Source: VMCP01 sp965659745
Lineage (GTDB): Bacteria > Bacteroidota > Bacteroidia > NS11-12g > UBA955
Assembly: GCA_965659745.1 (NCBI GenBank)
Contig: CBFHXF010000028.1
Span: 1-25,739, forward strand
Direction of reading: 5' to 3'
DNA length: 25,739 bases
Position 1 is the stretch's first letter, and the number at the start of each line of letters is the position of its first letter. The position numbers and the translations under genes were made by a program. This document shows, piece by piece, positions 7,062 to 15,923 of this stretch. The notes under the pieces are model-generated. The model was not told the origin of the DNA. It searched no databases and saw only the letters and a program-made list of their open reading frames with translations.

Positions 7062-8090
7062 GTGAAAGTAGTTATCCCAAAGTTATTGACGTGGTACCTT
7101 GAAAATCATCGCGATTTGCCATGGCGACGTACCTCAAACCCTTATTATATTTGGATTTCCGAAATGATTCTGCAGCAAACGCGGGTGGAACAGGGACTCC
7201 CATATTATCTTAGGTTTATCGACAAATTCCCTCAAATAACCGATTTGGCCAATGCCTCTGAACAAGAAGTACTTAACATTTGGCAGGGATTGGGCTATTA
7301 TGCCCGGGCCAGAAACCTTCATAAAACGGCTAAAATCATCGCCGAACAATATCTTGGTTCATTCCCTCAAACCTATCCCGAGTTATTAAAACTAAAAGGA
7401 ATCGGTCCTTATACGGCAGCAGCCATTGGTTCGTTTGCCTTTAAAATTGCCGTTCCTGCGGTAGATGGCAATGTGAAACGTGTGGTAGCCCGCGTGTATG
7501 GACTTGAAATGAATATAGAAACTCCTGTTTTCTTTAAAACTGCTTTTGCTCTATTGCAAGATGTTATTCCATCTGATAGACCTGATATTTTCAATCAATC
7601 TACTATGGAGTTGGGTGCCACAATTTGTACGCCCCAAAAACCTAAATGCAATCAATGCCCGCTTCAAGAGGCATGCGTGGCATTCGCCACCCAAAAAACC
7701 GATTCTTTGCCCGTACGCATCAAAAAAATAAAGGTAACCCAGCGGAATACCCATTTTTGTGTTTTTGAGTTTGACAATAAATTTTTAATCCGACAGCGTC
7801 CTTCCGAAGGAATATGGGGCGGTTTATACGAATTTGTGCATTTTGACTCTTCGGGGGAAGCCGTTCTCGAATTTCCCAAGAAAGAATGCCCGTGGAATGT
7901 CAATTTTGATCATGCAAAATTGACATTTTCAACGATTCATAAACTCTCACACCAGCATATTAAAGCCCATTTTTGGCATATACAATTAGACGAAATTGGC
8001 GGACTCGATGGCCTTGGTATTTGGGTAGAATTTGATCAATTAAAAAGTTTCCCATTACACAAGTTAATGCGTAATTTCGTTTCCCTTTAA
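7062..8090 (+). CDS. mutY: A/G-specific adenine glycosylase MutY
   Basis: Base-excision repair enzyme that removes adenine mispaired with 8-oxoguanine. Length 342 residues with a GTG start. The N-terminal helix-hairpin-helix/GPD domain has the catalytic Glu at E34 (ISEMILQQTRV) and the catalytic Asp at D135 (VDGNVKRV), with the hairpin LKGIGPYTAAAIGSF at about 111-125. The four iron-sulfur ligands are C189-X6-C196-X2-C199-X5-C205. The C-terminal NUDIX-like domain that recognises 8-oxoG covers about 225-342. It is divergent from the HU-like gene and followed by ssb after 37 nt, the gene order typical of Bacteroidota. Confidence 0.97.
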   Translation: MKVVIPKLLTWYLENHRDLPWRRTSNPYYIWISEMILQQTRVEQGLPYYLRFIDKFPQITDLANASEQEVLNIWQGLGYYARARNLHKTAKIIAEQYLGSFPQTYPELLKLKGIGPYTAAAIGSFAFKIAVPAVDGNVKRVVARVYGLEMNIETPVFFKTAFALLQDVIPSDRPDIFNQSTMELGATICTPQKPKCNQCPLQEACVAFATQKTDSLPVRIKKIKVTQRNTHFCVFEFDNKFLIRQRPSEGIWGGLYEFVHFDSSGEAVLEFPKKECPWNVNFDHAKLTFSTIHKLSHQHIKAHFWHIQLDEIGGLDGLGIWVEFDQLKSFPLHKLMRNFVSL

Positions 8091-8127
8091 ACAAACAGAA
8101 AATAGGCATTTATAGAAATGTAACTTT

Positions 8128-8499
8128 ATGATTAACAAAGTAATTCTTATGGGTAGACTCGGGAAAGATCCCGTAATTCGCAAACTTGAAAGCGGTCGTG
8201 TCGTTGCTAATATATCGTTAGCTACCAATGAATCGTACTTGAAAGATGGTCAACGGATGGAAAGCACCGAATGGCATTATTTAGAAATGTGGGACCAGCA
8301 GGCCTTAGATGCCGAGCGGCACTTTAAAAAAGGGTCGGTTTTGTATATTGAAGGCAAGCTGAGAACGGAAAAATATGTGGATGCCGAAGGAGTAGAAAAA
8401 CAACTGCGCAAAGTGCGTGTGATTTCATATCAGTTGGTAGATCGCTACTTTAATAGGTCACAAACGCCAGAGTTCATGTCTGGTGATGAGATTGTATAA
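8128..8499 (+). CDS. ssb: Single-stranded DNA-binding protein
   Basis: OB-fold protein that coats single-stranded DNA, 123 residues. The family core is visible: MINKVILMGRLGKDPVIR, VVANISLATNESY, TEWHYLEMWDQQALDAERHFKKGS and LYIEGKLRTEKY. The C-terminus is short and ends in SGDEIV instead of the DDDIPF-like acidic tip with a terminal Pro-Phe that recruits repair and replication partners. It may therefore be a specialised paralog with another SSB elsewhere in the genome. The stop codon overlaps the gldE start by one base (TAATG), so translation is probably coupled. Confidence 0.93.
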   Translation: MINKVILMGRLGKDPVIRKLESGRVVANISLATNESYLKDGQRMESTEWHYLEMWDQQALDAERHFKKGSVLYIEGKLRTEKYVDAEGVEKQLRKVRVISYQLVDRYFNRSQTPEFMSGDEIV

Positions 8500-9845
8500 T
8501 GGAGATTTATTTAAATACATTAAGTGGACATACGGTTTTAGGGATTTTTAAGCCGGCTGCGGAAATACCCGTTGGACTAACCACCTTCATTTTTATAGGT
8601 ATGTTGGTGTGTTTAGCGGTTTCGGCGATTTGTTCGAGTTCGGAAAATGCGTTTTTCTCACACAGAGAATCGGATTTAGATGAGTATTCCGAAAACGGCA
8701 CAAAATCCCAACGCCGAATTCTAAAATTAATATCCAATCCCAAACGCTTATTGGCTACCATTCTGCTATTGAATAGTTTGGCTAATATTGCCTTTATCAT
8801 TTCGTCGTTGTTTTTTTACGATTTGATTTTAAACAACGACGAGTATCCCTGGCTGAAATTGCTAATTGATACCCTTTTTGTAACCCTCATTATTTTAATC
8901 TTTGGGGAAGTCATTCCTAAGGTCTATGCCACCAAAAATTACAGGAAAACCGCCGAATGGCTTTCGCTTCCTATGCATTCTTTTGTGTGGTTTCTATGGC
9001 CTTTTACTACCGTGTTAGAAAGATTGGGTATGGTATTGGAACGAAATACCAAATCCAATTCGCCTAATGTTACCACAGAGGAAATCAACCAAGCGATTGA
9101 TTTGGCTACCAATGAGGTGAATGGAGATACCGAGCATGAAAAGGAAATTCTGAAAGGAATTGTCAATATGTCGCATACCATCGTGAAGCAAATTATGGTT
9201 TCGCGATTGGATGTCGTGGCTTTGTCTAACAATTGGAATTATCACGAAATTCTAAGTCAAATTAGAGAACACGGATATTCTAGAATGCCTGTTTATGACG
9301 AAACTCTTGATTCGGTTAAAGGGGTGTTAAACGTTAAATCATTGCTGCCTCATCTTAACGAAGGTCCTGATTTTGAATGGCAAAAATTGGTTTATCCGCC
9401 TTATTTCGTTCCTGAAAATAAGGCGATTGACGATTTATTGAACGAATTTCAACAAAAACGATTGCACATGGCAATCGTAGCCGATGAATTCGGCGGAACC
9501 TCAGGGATCGTAACACTTGAGGATTTATTGGAAGAAGTTTTTGGGGAATTAAAAGACGAGTTTGATGATGAATCATCAGAATATGAGCAAGTTAGTGAGT
9601 ATGTATTTGTTTTTGAAGGCAAATGTTTATTGGTCGATTTTATAAGAGAAATGGACCTGGAGACAGACTTTTTTGCGGCCTTAGAACTAGATTCCGACAC
9701 GCTTGCGGGATTTATGACCGAACATTTAGGTAAAATTCCCAAGAGAGGGGAGAAAATAAATTTGGGTGCTTTGCAGTTTATAGTAGAGGCGGCCGATCCT
9801 AAAAAGGTTCGTAAAATTAAAGTGATAAAAAATGAAGGCAAATAG
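8499..9845 (+). CDS. gldE: Gliding motility-associated protein GldE (CNNM/CorC-type membrane protein)
   Basis: Inner-membrane protein of 448 residues. Domains in order: a DUF21/CNNM transmembrane region (about 25-185, with helices at about 27-50, 85-115 and 120-145), a CBS pair (about 215-345, including IKQIMVSRLDVVAL and HMAIVADEFGGTSGIVTLEDLLEEVFGE), and a CorC/HlyC transporter-associated domain (about 360-440). Relatives include CorC-like ion-transport proteins. In Flavobacterium the neighbour-linked homolog is GldE, tied to gliding through genetic interaction with other gld genes. Its position between ssb and gldD supports the name. The last 14 nt overlap gldD. Confidence 0.92.
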   Translation: MEIYLNTLSGHTVLGIFKPAAEIPVGLTTFIFIGMLVCLAVSAICSSSENAFFSHRESDLDEYSENGTKSQRRILKLISNPKRLLATILLLNSLANIAFIISSLFFYDLILNNDEYPWLKLLIDTLFVTLIILIFGEVIPKVYATKNYRKTAEWLSLPMHSFVWFLWPFTTVLERLGMVLERNTKSNSPNVTTEEINQAIDLATNEVNGDTEHEKEILKGIVNMSHTIVKQIMVSRLDVVALSNNWNYHEILSQIREHGYSRMPVYDETLDSVKGVLNVKSLLPHLNEGPDFEWQKLVYPPYFVPENKAIDDLLNEFQQKRLHMAIVADEFGGTSGIVTLEDLLEEVFGELKDEFDDESSEYEQVSEYVFVFEGKCLLVDFIREMDLETDFFAALELDSDTLAGFMTEHLGKIPKRGEKINLGALQFIVEAADPKKVRKIKVIKNEGK

Positions 9846-10416
9846 GATTTGGGTATTAACGGTCATTTTGGCCTTAGGGGTGTCGTGCAACAATAACGAC
9901 AATTTTGTGCCCAAACCCCACGCATATCCTAAAATGATTTTGCCCGAAAAATCGTATCAAAAAGTTGATTTTAAAGGAGCCCCCTACCAATTTGAAATAC
10001 CCGCCTACGGGGTTCTTACTGAAGATGAAAGGAACGTAGGTAAATATTGGTATAACGTGAACTTCCCTTCTTTTGATGCCACTTTGCACTTGACCTATTA
10101 TCCTTTTAAGAATTGGGAACAGTACGATTCTATGGTGGCAGATACCCGTTCTTTGGTAAATAAGCACATCCAAAAAGCAGAAGACATAATTGAAGATCCT
10201 TTAGAAAATTACAATCCGAATATACACGGTTTGGTGTTTCATATTGAAGGACACACGGCCAGCAACTTGAACTTTTATGCCACCGACAGTGCGCGGCATT
10301 TTTTGAGAGGCGCGCTCTATTTTAATAAGAAAACACAACCAGATAGCATAGCACCGGCTTTTGAATTTTTATGGAAAGACGTGCAACATGCGCTAAAAAC
10401 CTTTTCATGGAAATAA
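9832..10416 (+). CDS. gldD: Gliding motility lipoprotein GldD
   Basis: Lipoprotein of 194 residues. A signal peptide ends in LGVSC with the lipidated cysteine at residue 19. Family features include YPKMILPEKSYQ, the GAPYQFEIPAYG segment, and the C-terminal DSIAPAFEFLWKDVQHALKTFSWK. GldD is needed for gliding motility in Flavobacterium johnsoniae; its biochemical role is unknown. The gene starts inside the end of gldE (14-nt overlap) and its own end overlaps the next gene by 10 nt, so gldE, gldD and the PorE-like gene form one coupled unit. Confidence 0.95.
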   Translation: MKANRIWVLTVILALGVSCNNNDNFVPKPHAYPKMILPEKSYQKVDFKGAPYQFEIPAYGVLTEDERNVGKYWYNVNFPSFDATLHLTYYPFKNWEQYDSMVADTRSLVNKHIQKAEDIIEDPLENYNPNIHGLVFHIEGHTASNLNFYATDSARHFLRGALYFNKKTQPDSIAPAFEFLWKDVQHALKTFSWK

Positions 10417-12323
10417 GAATTAAGCTTTTTTTAGGAATATTAGTAGGAGCTTGGACCCTAGGTGCCAGTGCGCAGCAGCGATCTAAATGCGATAAGCACC
10501 GAGACAAAGCCTATGAAGAGTTTCAAATGCAGGATTATAAGAAAGCGGCGAAAACCATAAAAAAAGCGATAAAATGTAATCCGAACGATGCCCAATATCA
10601 TCAATTATCGGCGGCTATAAACGAAACCCTCGGAGATACTTCCACCGCCATTAAAGCGCATCAAGCATCGGTGAATGCCGAACCCATGGATCAAGGAAAT
10701 TACTATTATTTTGCCTCTTATTTATATCGAATTGAAAAATACGAGCTCTGTTTGAATGTGATTGACGACTATTATGCGGCTCCGCTTTTAGAAGGATTTA
10801 ATCCGAAACGTCATGCGGCCAAAATGCCTATTCCTGATAAAATAGAACGTTTAAAAGCCAGTGCAACCTTATCCTTGAAAGATTCGAAATTGATGGCCAA
10901 TTTGAATATCCAAAATATGGGTCCCGACATCAATACGGCTAACAGCGAGTACTGGCCCGGTATGAATTTGGATGGAAGCACCTTTGTATTCACACGTTTG
11001 GTAGACCATCAAGAAGATTTCTATTTCTCGTTCAAAAGAGCTTCGGGTTGGAGTAAGGCAATCCCAGCTCCAGGTAGAATAAATACAATGGAAAACGAAG
11101 GCACAAGTTCGGTTTTTATGGGTGCCGATAAGCAGTGGCTGTATTTTACAGTTTGTAACCAAGGCGGTTTTGGTAGTTGTGATTTATTTTACAGTGAATT
11201 AAATGGAAACAAATGGGGCCCAAGAAATAATATGGGGGCTGTAATCAACTCTGAATTTTGGGATGCTCAACCGTCAATCAGTGCCGATGGGAATACCTTA
11301 GTTTTTTCAAGTGCTCGCAGAAAAGGCAGTCAGGGTGATAAAGATTTATGGATCGCTAAACGTGTGAATGGAGAATGGCAGGAGCCCGTTAATATGGGTG
11401 CTAAAATCAATACAAAGCGCAGCGAACAAGCGCCATTTTTACATTATGATGGAAGAACCTTGTATTTCTCTAGCGACGGACATGACGGATTCGGTGAACA
11501 CGATTTGTTTGTAGTGAGAATGAACGAAGCCGGAGAATGGGGTGAACCTCAAAATTTAGGTAAAGGCATTAATACACAAACCAATGATGTGGGATTTTAT
11601 GTGGATGCATTGGGTAAAAAAGCTTACTTCGCCTCACAACGTAGTGGAGGGTATGGAGGCATGGATATCTATTCGATGGACCTTCCTGAACACCTAAAAC
11701 CATTGCCGGTGAATTATCTATTGGGATACGTGGTAGACGAGGACAGTCAAGAACCGTTGCAGGCAAAAGTTAAGTTGATAGATGTTGCCACAGATCAAGT
11801 TTTGTATGAAGATTCAGTCATAGAATTCTTAATACCTATTGTTCCTAATAAAAATTACGCGCTACTCACCCAAGCGAGCGGTTACCTTTTTGATTCACGT
11901 AATTTTCAACCTTTACCTAGTTCACAAGATAAGCCCTTTGAAGTAGCTGTATTTTTAAAGAAATACAAGACCAATCAAATAGTACGTTTGAACAATATAT
12001 TTTTCGATGTAGATAAGTTTGATCTTAAAAATGAGAGTTTTACGGAGCTTGCAGAAGTAATTCGGGTACTCAAACAAAATCCAGAAATGCACATTGAAAT
12101 TTCAGGCCATACGGATAATACCGGTAGTGTAGAGCACAATCAAGTGCTATCGAAAAATCGTGCACAAGCGGTAGTTGCTTATTTGGTCGAGAAAGGAATT
12201 GATAAAAAACGATTAACATCTATAGGTTTTGGGTCTTCTAAACCTGCTGATACCAACGAAACCGCTACAGGTAGAGCGTTGAACAGACGTATCGAAATGC
12301 GAATTGTGAAAGTTAAGAATTAA
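10407..12323 (+). CDS. PorE-like TPR / PD40 beta-propeller / OmpA-domain envelope protein
   Basis: Secreted envelope protein of 638 residues from the ATG at 10407, chosen because MEIRIKLFLGILVGAWTLGASA is a clean type I signal peptide. An earlier in-frame ATG at 10371 would bury it. Domains in order: TPR-like repeats (about 30-110), a WD40-like PD40 propeller (about 160-425; blades YWPGMNLDGSTFVF, PSISADGNTLVFSSAR, LHYDGRTLYFSSDG, YVDALGKKAYFASQ), a carboxypeptidase-regulatory-like fold (about 435-515), and a C-terminal OmpA domain with GHTDNTG at 567-573. This is the domain order of PorE, the peptidoglycan-binding T9SS component of Porphyromonas gingivalis. No lipobox is seen, unlike PorE. 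The link to gliding and secretion is supported by gldE and gldD directly upstream. Confidence 0.85.
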   Translation: MEIRIKLFLGILVGAWTLGASAQQRSKCDKHRDKAYEEFQMQDYKKAAKTIKKAIKCNPNDAQYHQLSAAINETLGDTSTAIKAHQASVNAEPMDQGNYYYFASYLYRIEKYELCLNVIDDYYAAPLLEGFNPKRHAAKMPIPDKIERLKASATLSLKDSKLMANLNIQNMGPDINTANSEYWPGMNLDGSTFVFTRLVDHQEDFYFSFKRASGWSKAIPAPGRINTMENEGTSSVFMGADKQWLYFTVCNQGGFGSCDLFYSELNGNKWGPRNNMGAVINSEFWDAQPSISADGNTLVFSSARRKGSQGDKDLWIAKRVNGEWQEPVNMGAKINTKRSEQAPFLHYDGRTLYFSSDGHDGFGEHDLFVVRMNEAGEWGEPQNLGKGINTQTNDVGFYVDALGKKAYFASQRSGGYGGMDIYSMDLPEHLKPLPVNYLLGYVVDEDSQEPLQAKVKLIDVATDQVLYEDSVIEFLIPIVPNKNYALLTQASGYLFDSRNFQPLPSSQDKPFEVAVFLKKYKTNQIVRLNNIFFDVDKFDLKNESFTELAEVIRVLKQNPEMHIEISGHTDNTGSVEHNQVLSKNRAQAVVAYLVEKGIDKKRLTSIGFGSSKPADTNETATGRALNRRIEMRIVKVKN

Positions 12324-12325
12324 TC

Positions 12326-13324
12326 TTAGTGGTTACAATCCAATTCTATCGCAGGAAGGGAATTGGCGGTTTTTGAGGTCTCTTTTTCCAGTTTTGTAGA
12401 ATGAAGTGCGTCAAGTGGGGGTTCTCCCGCCATAATCCATGCAGTGTAAATCAATTGGGCCAATACTTGTGCCGATGCAATAAAGCGTTGTTCCACCATT
12501 CCTTTTAATTGGTTGTGATAAGCGGTTAAATAAGCATCGCTATACGTTTTTTTGACACCGTTTTTTTCTTGTCTGAACCCATACCATTCTTTTTCGGGAA
12601 TTTGTTGCCGCACCTTCATTTCGGCTTTTAACACGGTATTCACTTGCTGGTTCGATTCTTTAATGCAATCCCAAATCCATGAAGTCCAATTTTCATTGTA
12701 GTCAAAATGGGGCATTGGAACCAACAAGGTATCCATAAATAATTTTGGAACTTCCGTTTCCCAAAGTCCGTGGATACCGTTTTGTCCGGTCATCTGTCCG
12801 TTATAATTTGCGGTAGTATGTAAAGGCACATGCGCGTCGGCTACGTAATGTCCTAAGTCGGCCGATATCTTTAAAATGAAATCGGTATTTTGTTCAGAGA
12901 ACGCCTTCTTTAATAAGAAAACATTCCGAACAATATTCCAGGGAAGGTTGCCTTCGTGCTGCAGGTGTTGAACCCCGTATTTTTCTAAAGCCTCATAATA
13001 ATTCATGGGCAGTGAATCCATATCTCCTCCGAAATGTTCCATATCGATAAAGTGCCTTCCTGCCTCTAGGGTATCCACATACCTTCGCATGTCGGGATCT
13101 GTGGCATGCTGCACCATATAGTTAATGTGAGATTTATAAAACCCGAATAAAGGAGCCGGCATTATCAAACAGGCTTGTTGATTGATGCGGCGATGCGGTT
13201 CAAATCCCCAAGCACTTAATTGCAGAAACTGCAAATAAAAAGCGCAAAATAATAGCAATCCTTTTGGGGGCATTGCAAAAATGCCTTTTTGAGCTGTCTT
13301 TTTATCTGGGGAAATTAACATCAT
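12326..13324 (-). CDS. Secreted S1/P1-nuclease or zinc phospholipase C-like protein
   Basis: Predicted exported trinuclear-zinc hydrolase of the S1/P1 nuclease and phospholipase C superfamily. The predicted mature N-terminus is WGFEPH, matching the family rule in which the amino-terminal Trp (W39 here) and a His five residues later (H44) bind zinc. Later ligands are seen in HFIDMEHFG, DLGHYVADAHVPLH and HGLWETEV. I chose the ATG at 13324 because it overlaps the pdxJ stop as ATGA. An ATG at 13273 would give a more compact signal peptide (MPPKGLLLFCAFYLQFLQLSA). The substrate (nucleic acid or phospholipid) cannot be decided. The stop is 2 nt from the convergent PorE-like gene stop. Confidence 0.8.
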   Translation of the reverse strand: MMLISPDKKTAQKGIFAMPPKGLLLFCAFYLQFLQLSAWGFEPHRRINQQACLIMPAPLFGFYKSHINYMVQHATDPDMRRYVDTLEAGRHFIDMEHFGGDMDSLPMNYYEALEKYGVQHLQHEGNLPWNIVRNVFLLKKAFSEQNTDFILKISADLGHYVADAHVPLHTTANYNGQMTGQNGIHGLWETEVPKLFMDTLLVPMPHFDYNENWTSWIWDCIKESNQQVNTVLKAEMKVRQQIPEKEWYGFRQEKNGVKKTYSDAYLTAYHNQLKGMVEQRFIASAQVLAQLIYTAWIMAGEPPLDALHSTKLEKETSKTANSLPAIELDCNH

Positions 13325-14055
13325 CTTGGCATGGTGTCGAGGGCTCCTAAATACATTTGAATGGTATTTTGGAGTCCTAAATACAAAGCATCGCAAACCA
13401 AAGCATGACCAATAGACACCTCTAATAAATTAGGAATGGAATGGGCTAAAAAATTCAGGTTTTCTAAACTAAGGTCATGGCCTGCATTTACACCCAGTTC
13501 GTATTGCTCGGCGGCAAGTGCGGTAGCAATGAAAGGTGCAACAGCCTCGTATTTATTAATGCTATAGTGTTCGGCATAAGGCTCGGTATAAAGTTCGATG
13601 CGATCGGCCCCGGTATTTTTGGCGGAAATAATCAACTCGGGATTCGCCTCTAGAAATATACTCACGCGACCGGTACTTTTGCGCAAATCTTGGATTACCG
13701 TTTTAAGGAAATCACCATATTTAAGAGTATCCCAACCGGCATTAGAAGTTAAGGCATCTGGAGGATCGGGAACGAGGGTCACCTGTTCGGGTTTGATTTC
13801 GTGGATCAATTGAATAAAATCGGGAGAAGGGTAACCCTCAATATTGAATTCTGTCTTTATGATTTTTTTCAATTCATAAACGTCATTTCGGCGAATATGT
13901 CGTTCATCAGGACGTGGATGCACCGTGATGCCTTCCGCCCCAAATGCCTCGCAATCGCGTGCTATTTGTAAGAGGTTAGGATTATTGCCGCCTCGGGCGT
14001 TCCGAATGGTGGCGAACTTGTTGATATTAACGCTTAATTTGGTATGTCTGCTCAT
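13321..14055 (-). CDS. pdxJ: Pyridoxine 5'-phosphate synthase PdxJ
   Basis: Cytoplasmic TIM-barrel enzyme that condenses 1-deoxyxylulose 5-phosphate with 3-amino-2-oxopropyl phosphate to form pyridoxine phosphate in the DXP-dependent vitamin B6 route. Length 244 residues from MSRHTKLSVNINKFATIRNAR. Family motifs: AFGAEGITVHPRPDERHIR, FNIEGYPSPDF, VTLVPDPPDALTSNAGWD, GADRIELYTEPYA and ELGVNAGHDLSLENL, with EVSIGHALVCDALYLGL near the end. The start at 14055 overlaps the upstream stop as ATGA. The longer open frame to 14223 lies inside the preceding gene and is not used. The downstream nuclease gene also begins with a 4-nt overlap. Confidence 0.97.
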   Translation of the reverse strand: MSRHTKLSVNINKFATIRNARGGNNPNLLQIARDCEAFGAEGITVHPRPDERHIRRNDVYELKKIIKTEFNIEGYPSPDFIQLIHEIKPEQVTLVPDPPDALTSNAGWDTLKYGDFLKTVIQDLRKSTGRVSIFLEANPELIISAKNTGADRIELYTEPYAEHYSINKYEAVAPFIATALAAEQYELGVNAGHDLSLENLNFLAHSIPNLLEVSIGHALVCDALYLGLQNTIQMYLGALDTMPR

Positions 14056-15923
14056 AAGATCTCTAATTGAACAAAAATACGAGGCTTTTGGCTTTGCTCT
14101 GGAACGAAACTTTTTTTCTTGATATAATCTATGGAATAGAGCAGTCTTATTTTTTTGTGTACGCGATGCCTTACTACCATGCCCATTGCATATCCTTCGC
14201 CCGTTAATATGCCCAAACGCCAAGGAAATTGTGCCGAAGGTAAGGTTACGTATAAGGGCGATTTAGCGTTAAAGCCACCTCCATAGCATTGCAGATTCAA
14301 ATCCCCTATTTTGATGCCCATTTGCATCAATAAAGCCGTGCTCGAACCCGTGATTACGTAGCTGGGTCCGGGATAGGATAAAAGAGAATTTGATAACCTT
14401 GAGTCTAAATAGACATTGTTTTTTTGTTGGAGATATACCATGCGGAGTTTTAATTTTGGGTGGATGTTGAATTTAGATTGTACCATTAATTGGGGCGGAT
14501 TGATTCCGTTTATGGAATAAGGACTTTTCCAGCGGACCTGAACAAAATCAGCTCGATTGAGTTGGTATACATATTGCAATATCCATGAAGCATTTCGGGC
14601 ATTAATCTCAGGATACTCAAATGTTTTTAAATCGTTTTCTAAAATGGATCGTATTTGGAGCAGGGACTTGCGATTGGGTTTGAAATCAAAGCCCATTTCC
14701 GAATTGGATTTGCCATAATCGCTTTGGGAATAGGGAGATCTTTCTGGGGCATAATAATTTTCAGGGATAGTTTGCGTTTTGACAGAAAGGTCGAGTTGGG
14801 AGTGCAAACTCCATGCGCCCGCTACATAATAACTGATGGGGCCTTGATTTGATGCGGCAATATTGATTAACATACGTCCTCCCAGTAGCTTTTTAAAGGT
14901 ATGTTGGTATTCGGTGATGTTTTCAATGGCAATCTCTTTTTGATTGGATTCTCTCGGGGTAGCATATTGGTAACGGGTATGAGAAATATTAATAGAATGT
15001 TGTGGGAAATGCCTCTGCCATGCCATAAATACATGTCCGTAAATGTTGTTATGTCGCCGTGACTTTTCTAATTCGCTCACATGCAACCCGCCATAACTGC
15101 GTTGGGAGAAGGCATTGCCATCTTCATTCAAGCGGGCGTCGAAAGGAGTGGCACCTACAGAAAAAAAGACTTCGTTTTTCTGAAATTGCCACCGCGTGCC
15201 TACCCCCCAAATTCCTTGATCTTCGTTGGCTGAAAATGCCGGCCGCAAATCTTGTGAATTATACACCCAAGAACCCATGTCAAAGCTTCTTCCTACCGTA
15301 AAGGGCGCCGCAAATACGAGGCCTTGATTCCAGTTCCACAAGAAACGGCCTACCACTAAATGCTTAAGTTTTTTCATGGATTTGAATTCCCATGCGGCCG
15401 ACTGAAAATCGCCGAATCGCTCCCCCGCATCGGTTTGGATTACATAGCCCAGGCGTGACCAATTTCCCCAGGAAGCTTGAATTTGTGCTTGGTGACTGCT
15501 CCGATTCCATTGGCCATCTTGGGGCAATATATTCGATATAACCTTGATTTCAGGAAGCCCATACTTTCCTTTGTTTTCGTTTAGATATTGAAGCCGAGCA
15601 TCGTTCAAAATCAAGGTCCATTGAGAACGATGTTCTCTGATAAACGACACTGAAATTTCACATTGTTGCAACTCGGTTTCGTGCGTCCAATCACCCCAAG
15701 TTTCTCTATGTTGAATCATGCATTGCGCTTGTTCGGCCGTAAAGTGAGATTGTTGTAATTCCACAATCGAGGCCCTATTTAGGTTCAGCTTTTCGGTCAA
15801 ATCTAGGCTTTCCCACACCGCTGAGGTGCTTTCTTGCCAATCAATTAACGGATCTTCTACTTGTGCTTTTATCGATTGACATAACAGCCCCGCCATGATC
15901 ATCCCCACTAATTTGTCTTTCAT
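14052..15923 (-). CDS. Helix-hairpin-helix plus outer-membrane beta-barrel-like protein
   Basis: Predicted exported protein of 623 residues from the ATG at 15923, chosen because it begins a signal peptide (MKDKLVGMIMAGLLCQSIKA) with cleavage before QVEDP. A ComEA-like helix-hairpin-helix segment lies near residues 45-80 (LNLNRASIVELQQ). The remaining roughly 500 residues alternate polar and aromatic residues in short strands with many Tyr and Trp and end FVQLEIL, as in a transmembrane beta-barrel. This combination is found in Bacteroidota and is usually listed as an HhH domain protein of unknown function. Its first 83 nt overlap the end of the upstream barrel gene in another frame. A joint role with that protein at the outer membrane is inference. 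Confidence 0.75.
   Translation of the reverse strand: MKDKLVGMIMAGLLCQSIKAQVEDPLIDWQESTSAVWESLDLTEKLNLNRASIVELQQSHFTAEQAQCMIQHRETWGDWTHETELQQCEISVSFIREHRSQWTLILNDARLQYLNENKGKYGLPEIKVISNILPQDGQWNRSSHQAQIQASWGNWSRLGYVIQTDAGERFGDFQSAAWEFKSMKKLKHLVVGRFLWNWNQGLVFAAPFTVGRSFDMGSWVYNSQDLRPAFSANEDQGIWGVGTRWQFQKNEVFFSVGATPFDARLNEDGNAFSQRSYGGLHVSELEKSRRHNNIYGHVFMAWQRHFPQHSINISHTRYQYATPRESNQKEIAIENITEYQHTFKKLLGGRMLINIAASNQGPISYYVAGAWSLHSQLDLSVKTQTIPENYYAPERSPYSQSDYGKSNSEMGFDFKPNRKSLLQIRSILENDLKTFEYPEINARNASWILQYVYQLNRADFVQVRWKSPYSINGINPPQLMVQSKFNIHPKLKLRMVYLQQKNNVYLDSRLSNSLLSYPGPSYVITGSSTALLMQMGIKIGDLNLQCYGGGFNAKSPLYVTLPSAQFPWRLGILTGEGYAMGMVVRHRVHKKIRLLYSIDYIKKKSFVPEQSQKPRIFVQLEIL

Noticed and set aside
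9449..9841. 130-codon open frame antisense to gldE
   Set aside because: Ser/Lys-rich shadow of the gldE coding strand with no motif or promoter.
14056..14223. N-terminal extension of pdxJ to 14223
   Set aside because: Codons lie inside the upstream gene and do not match the family; the ATGA overlap at 14055 marks the start.
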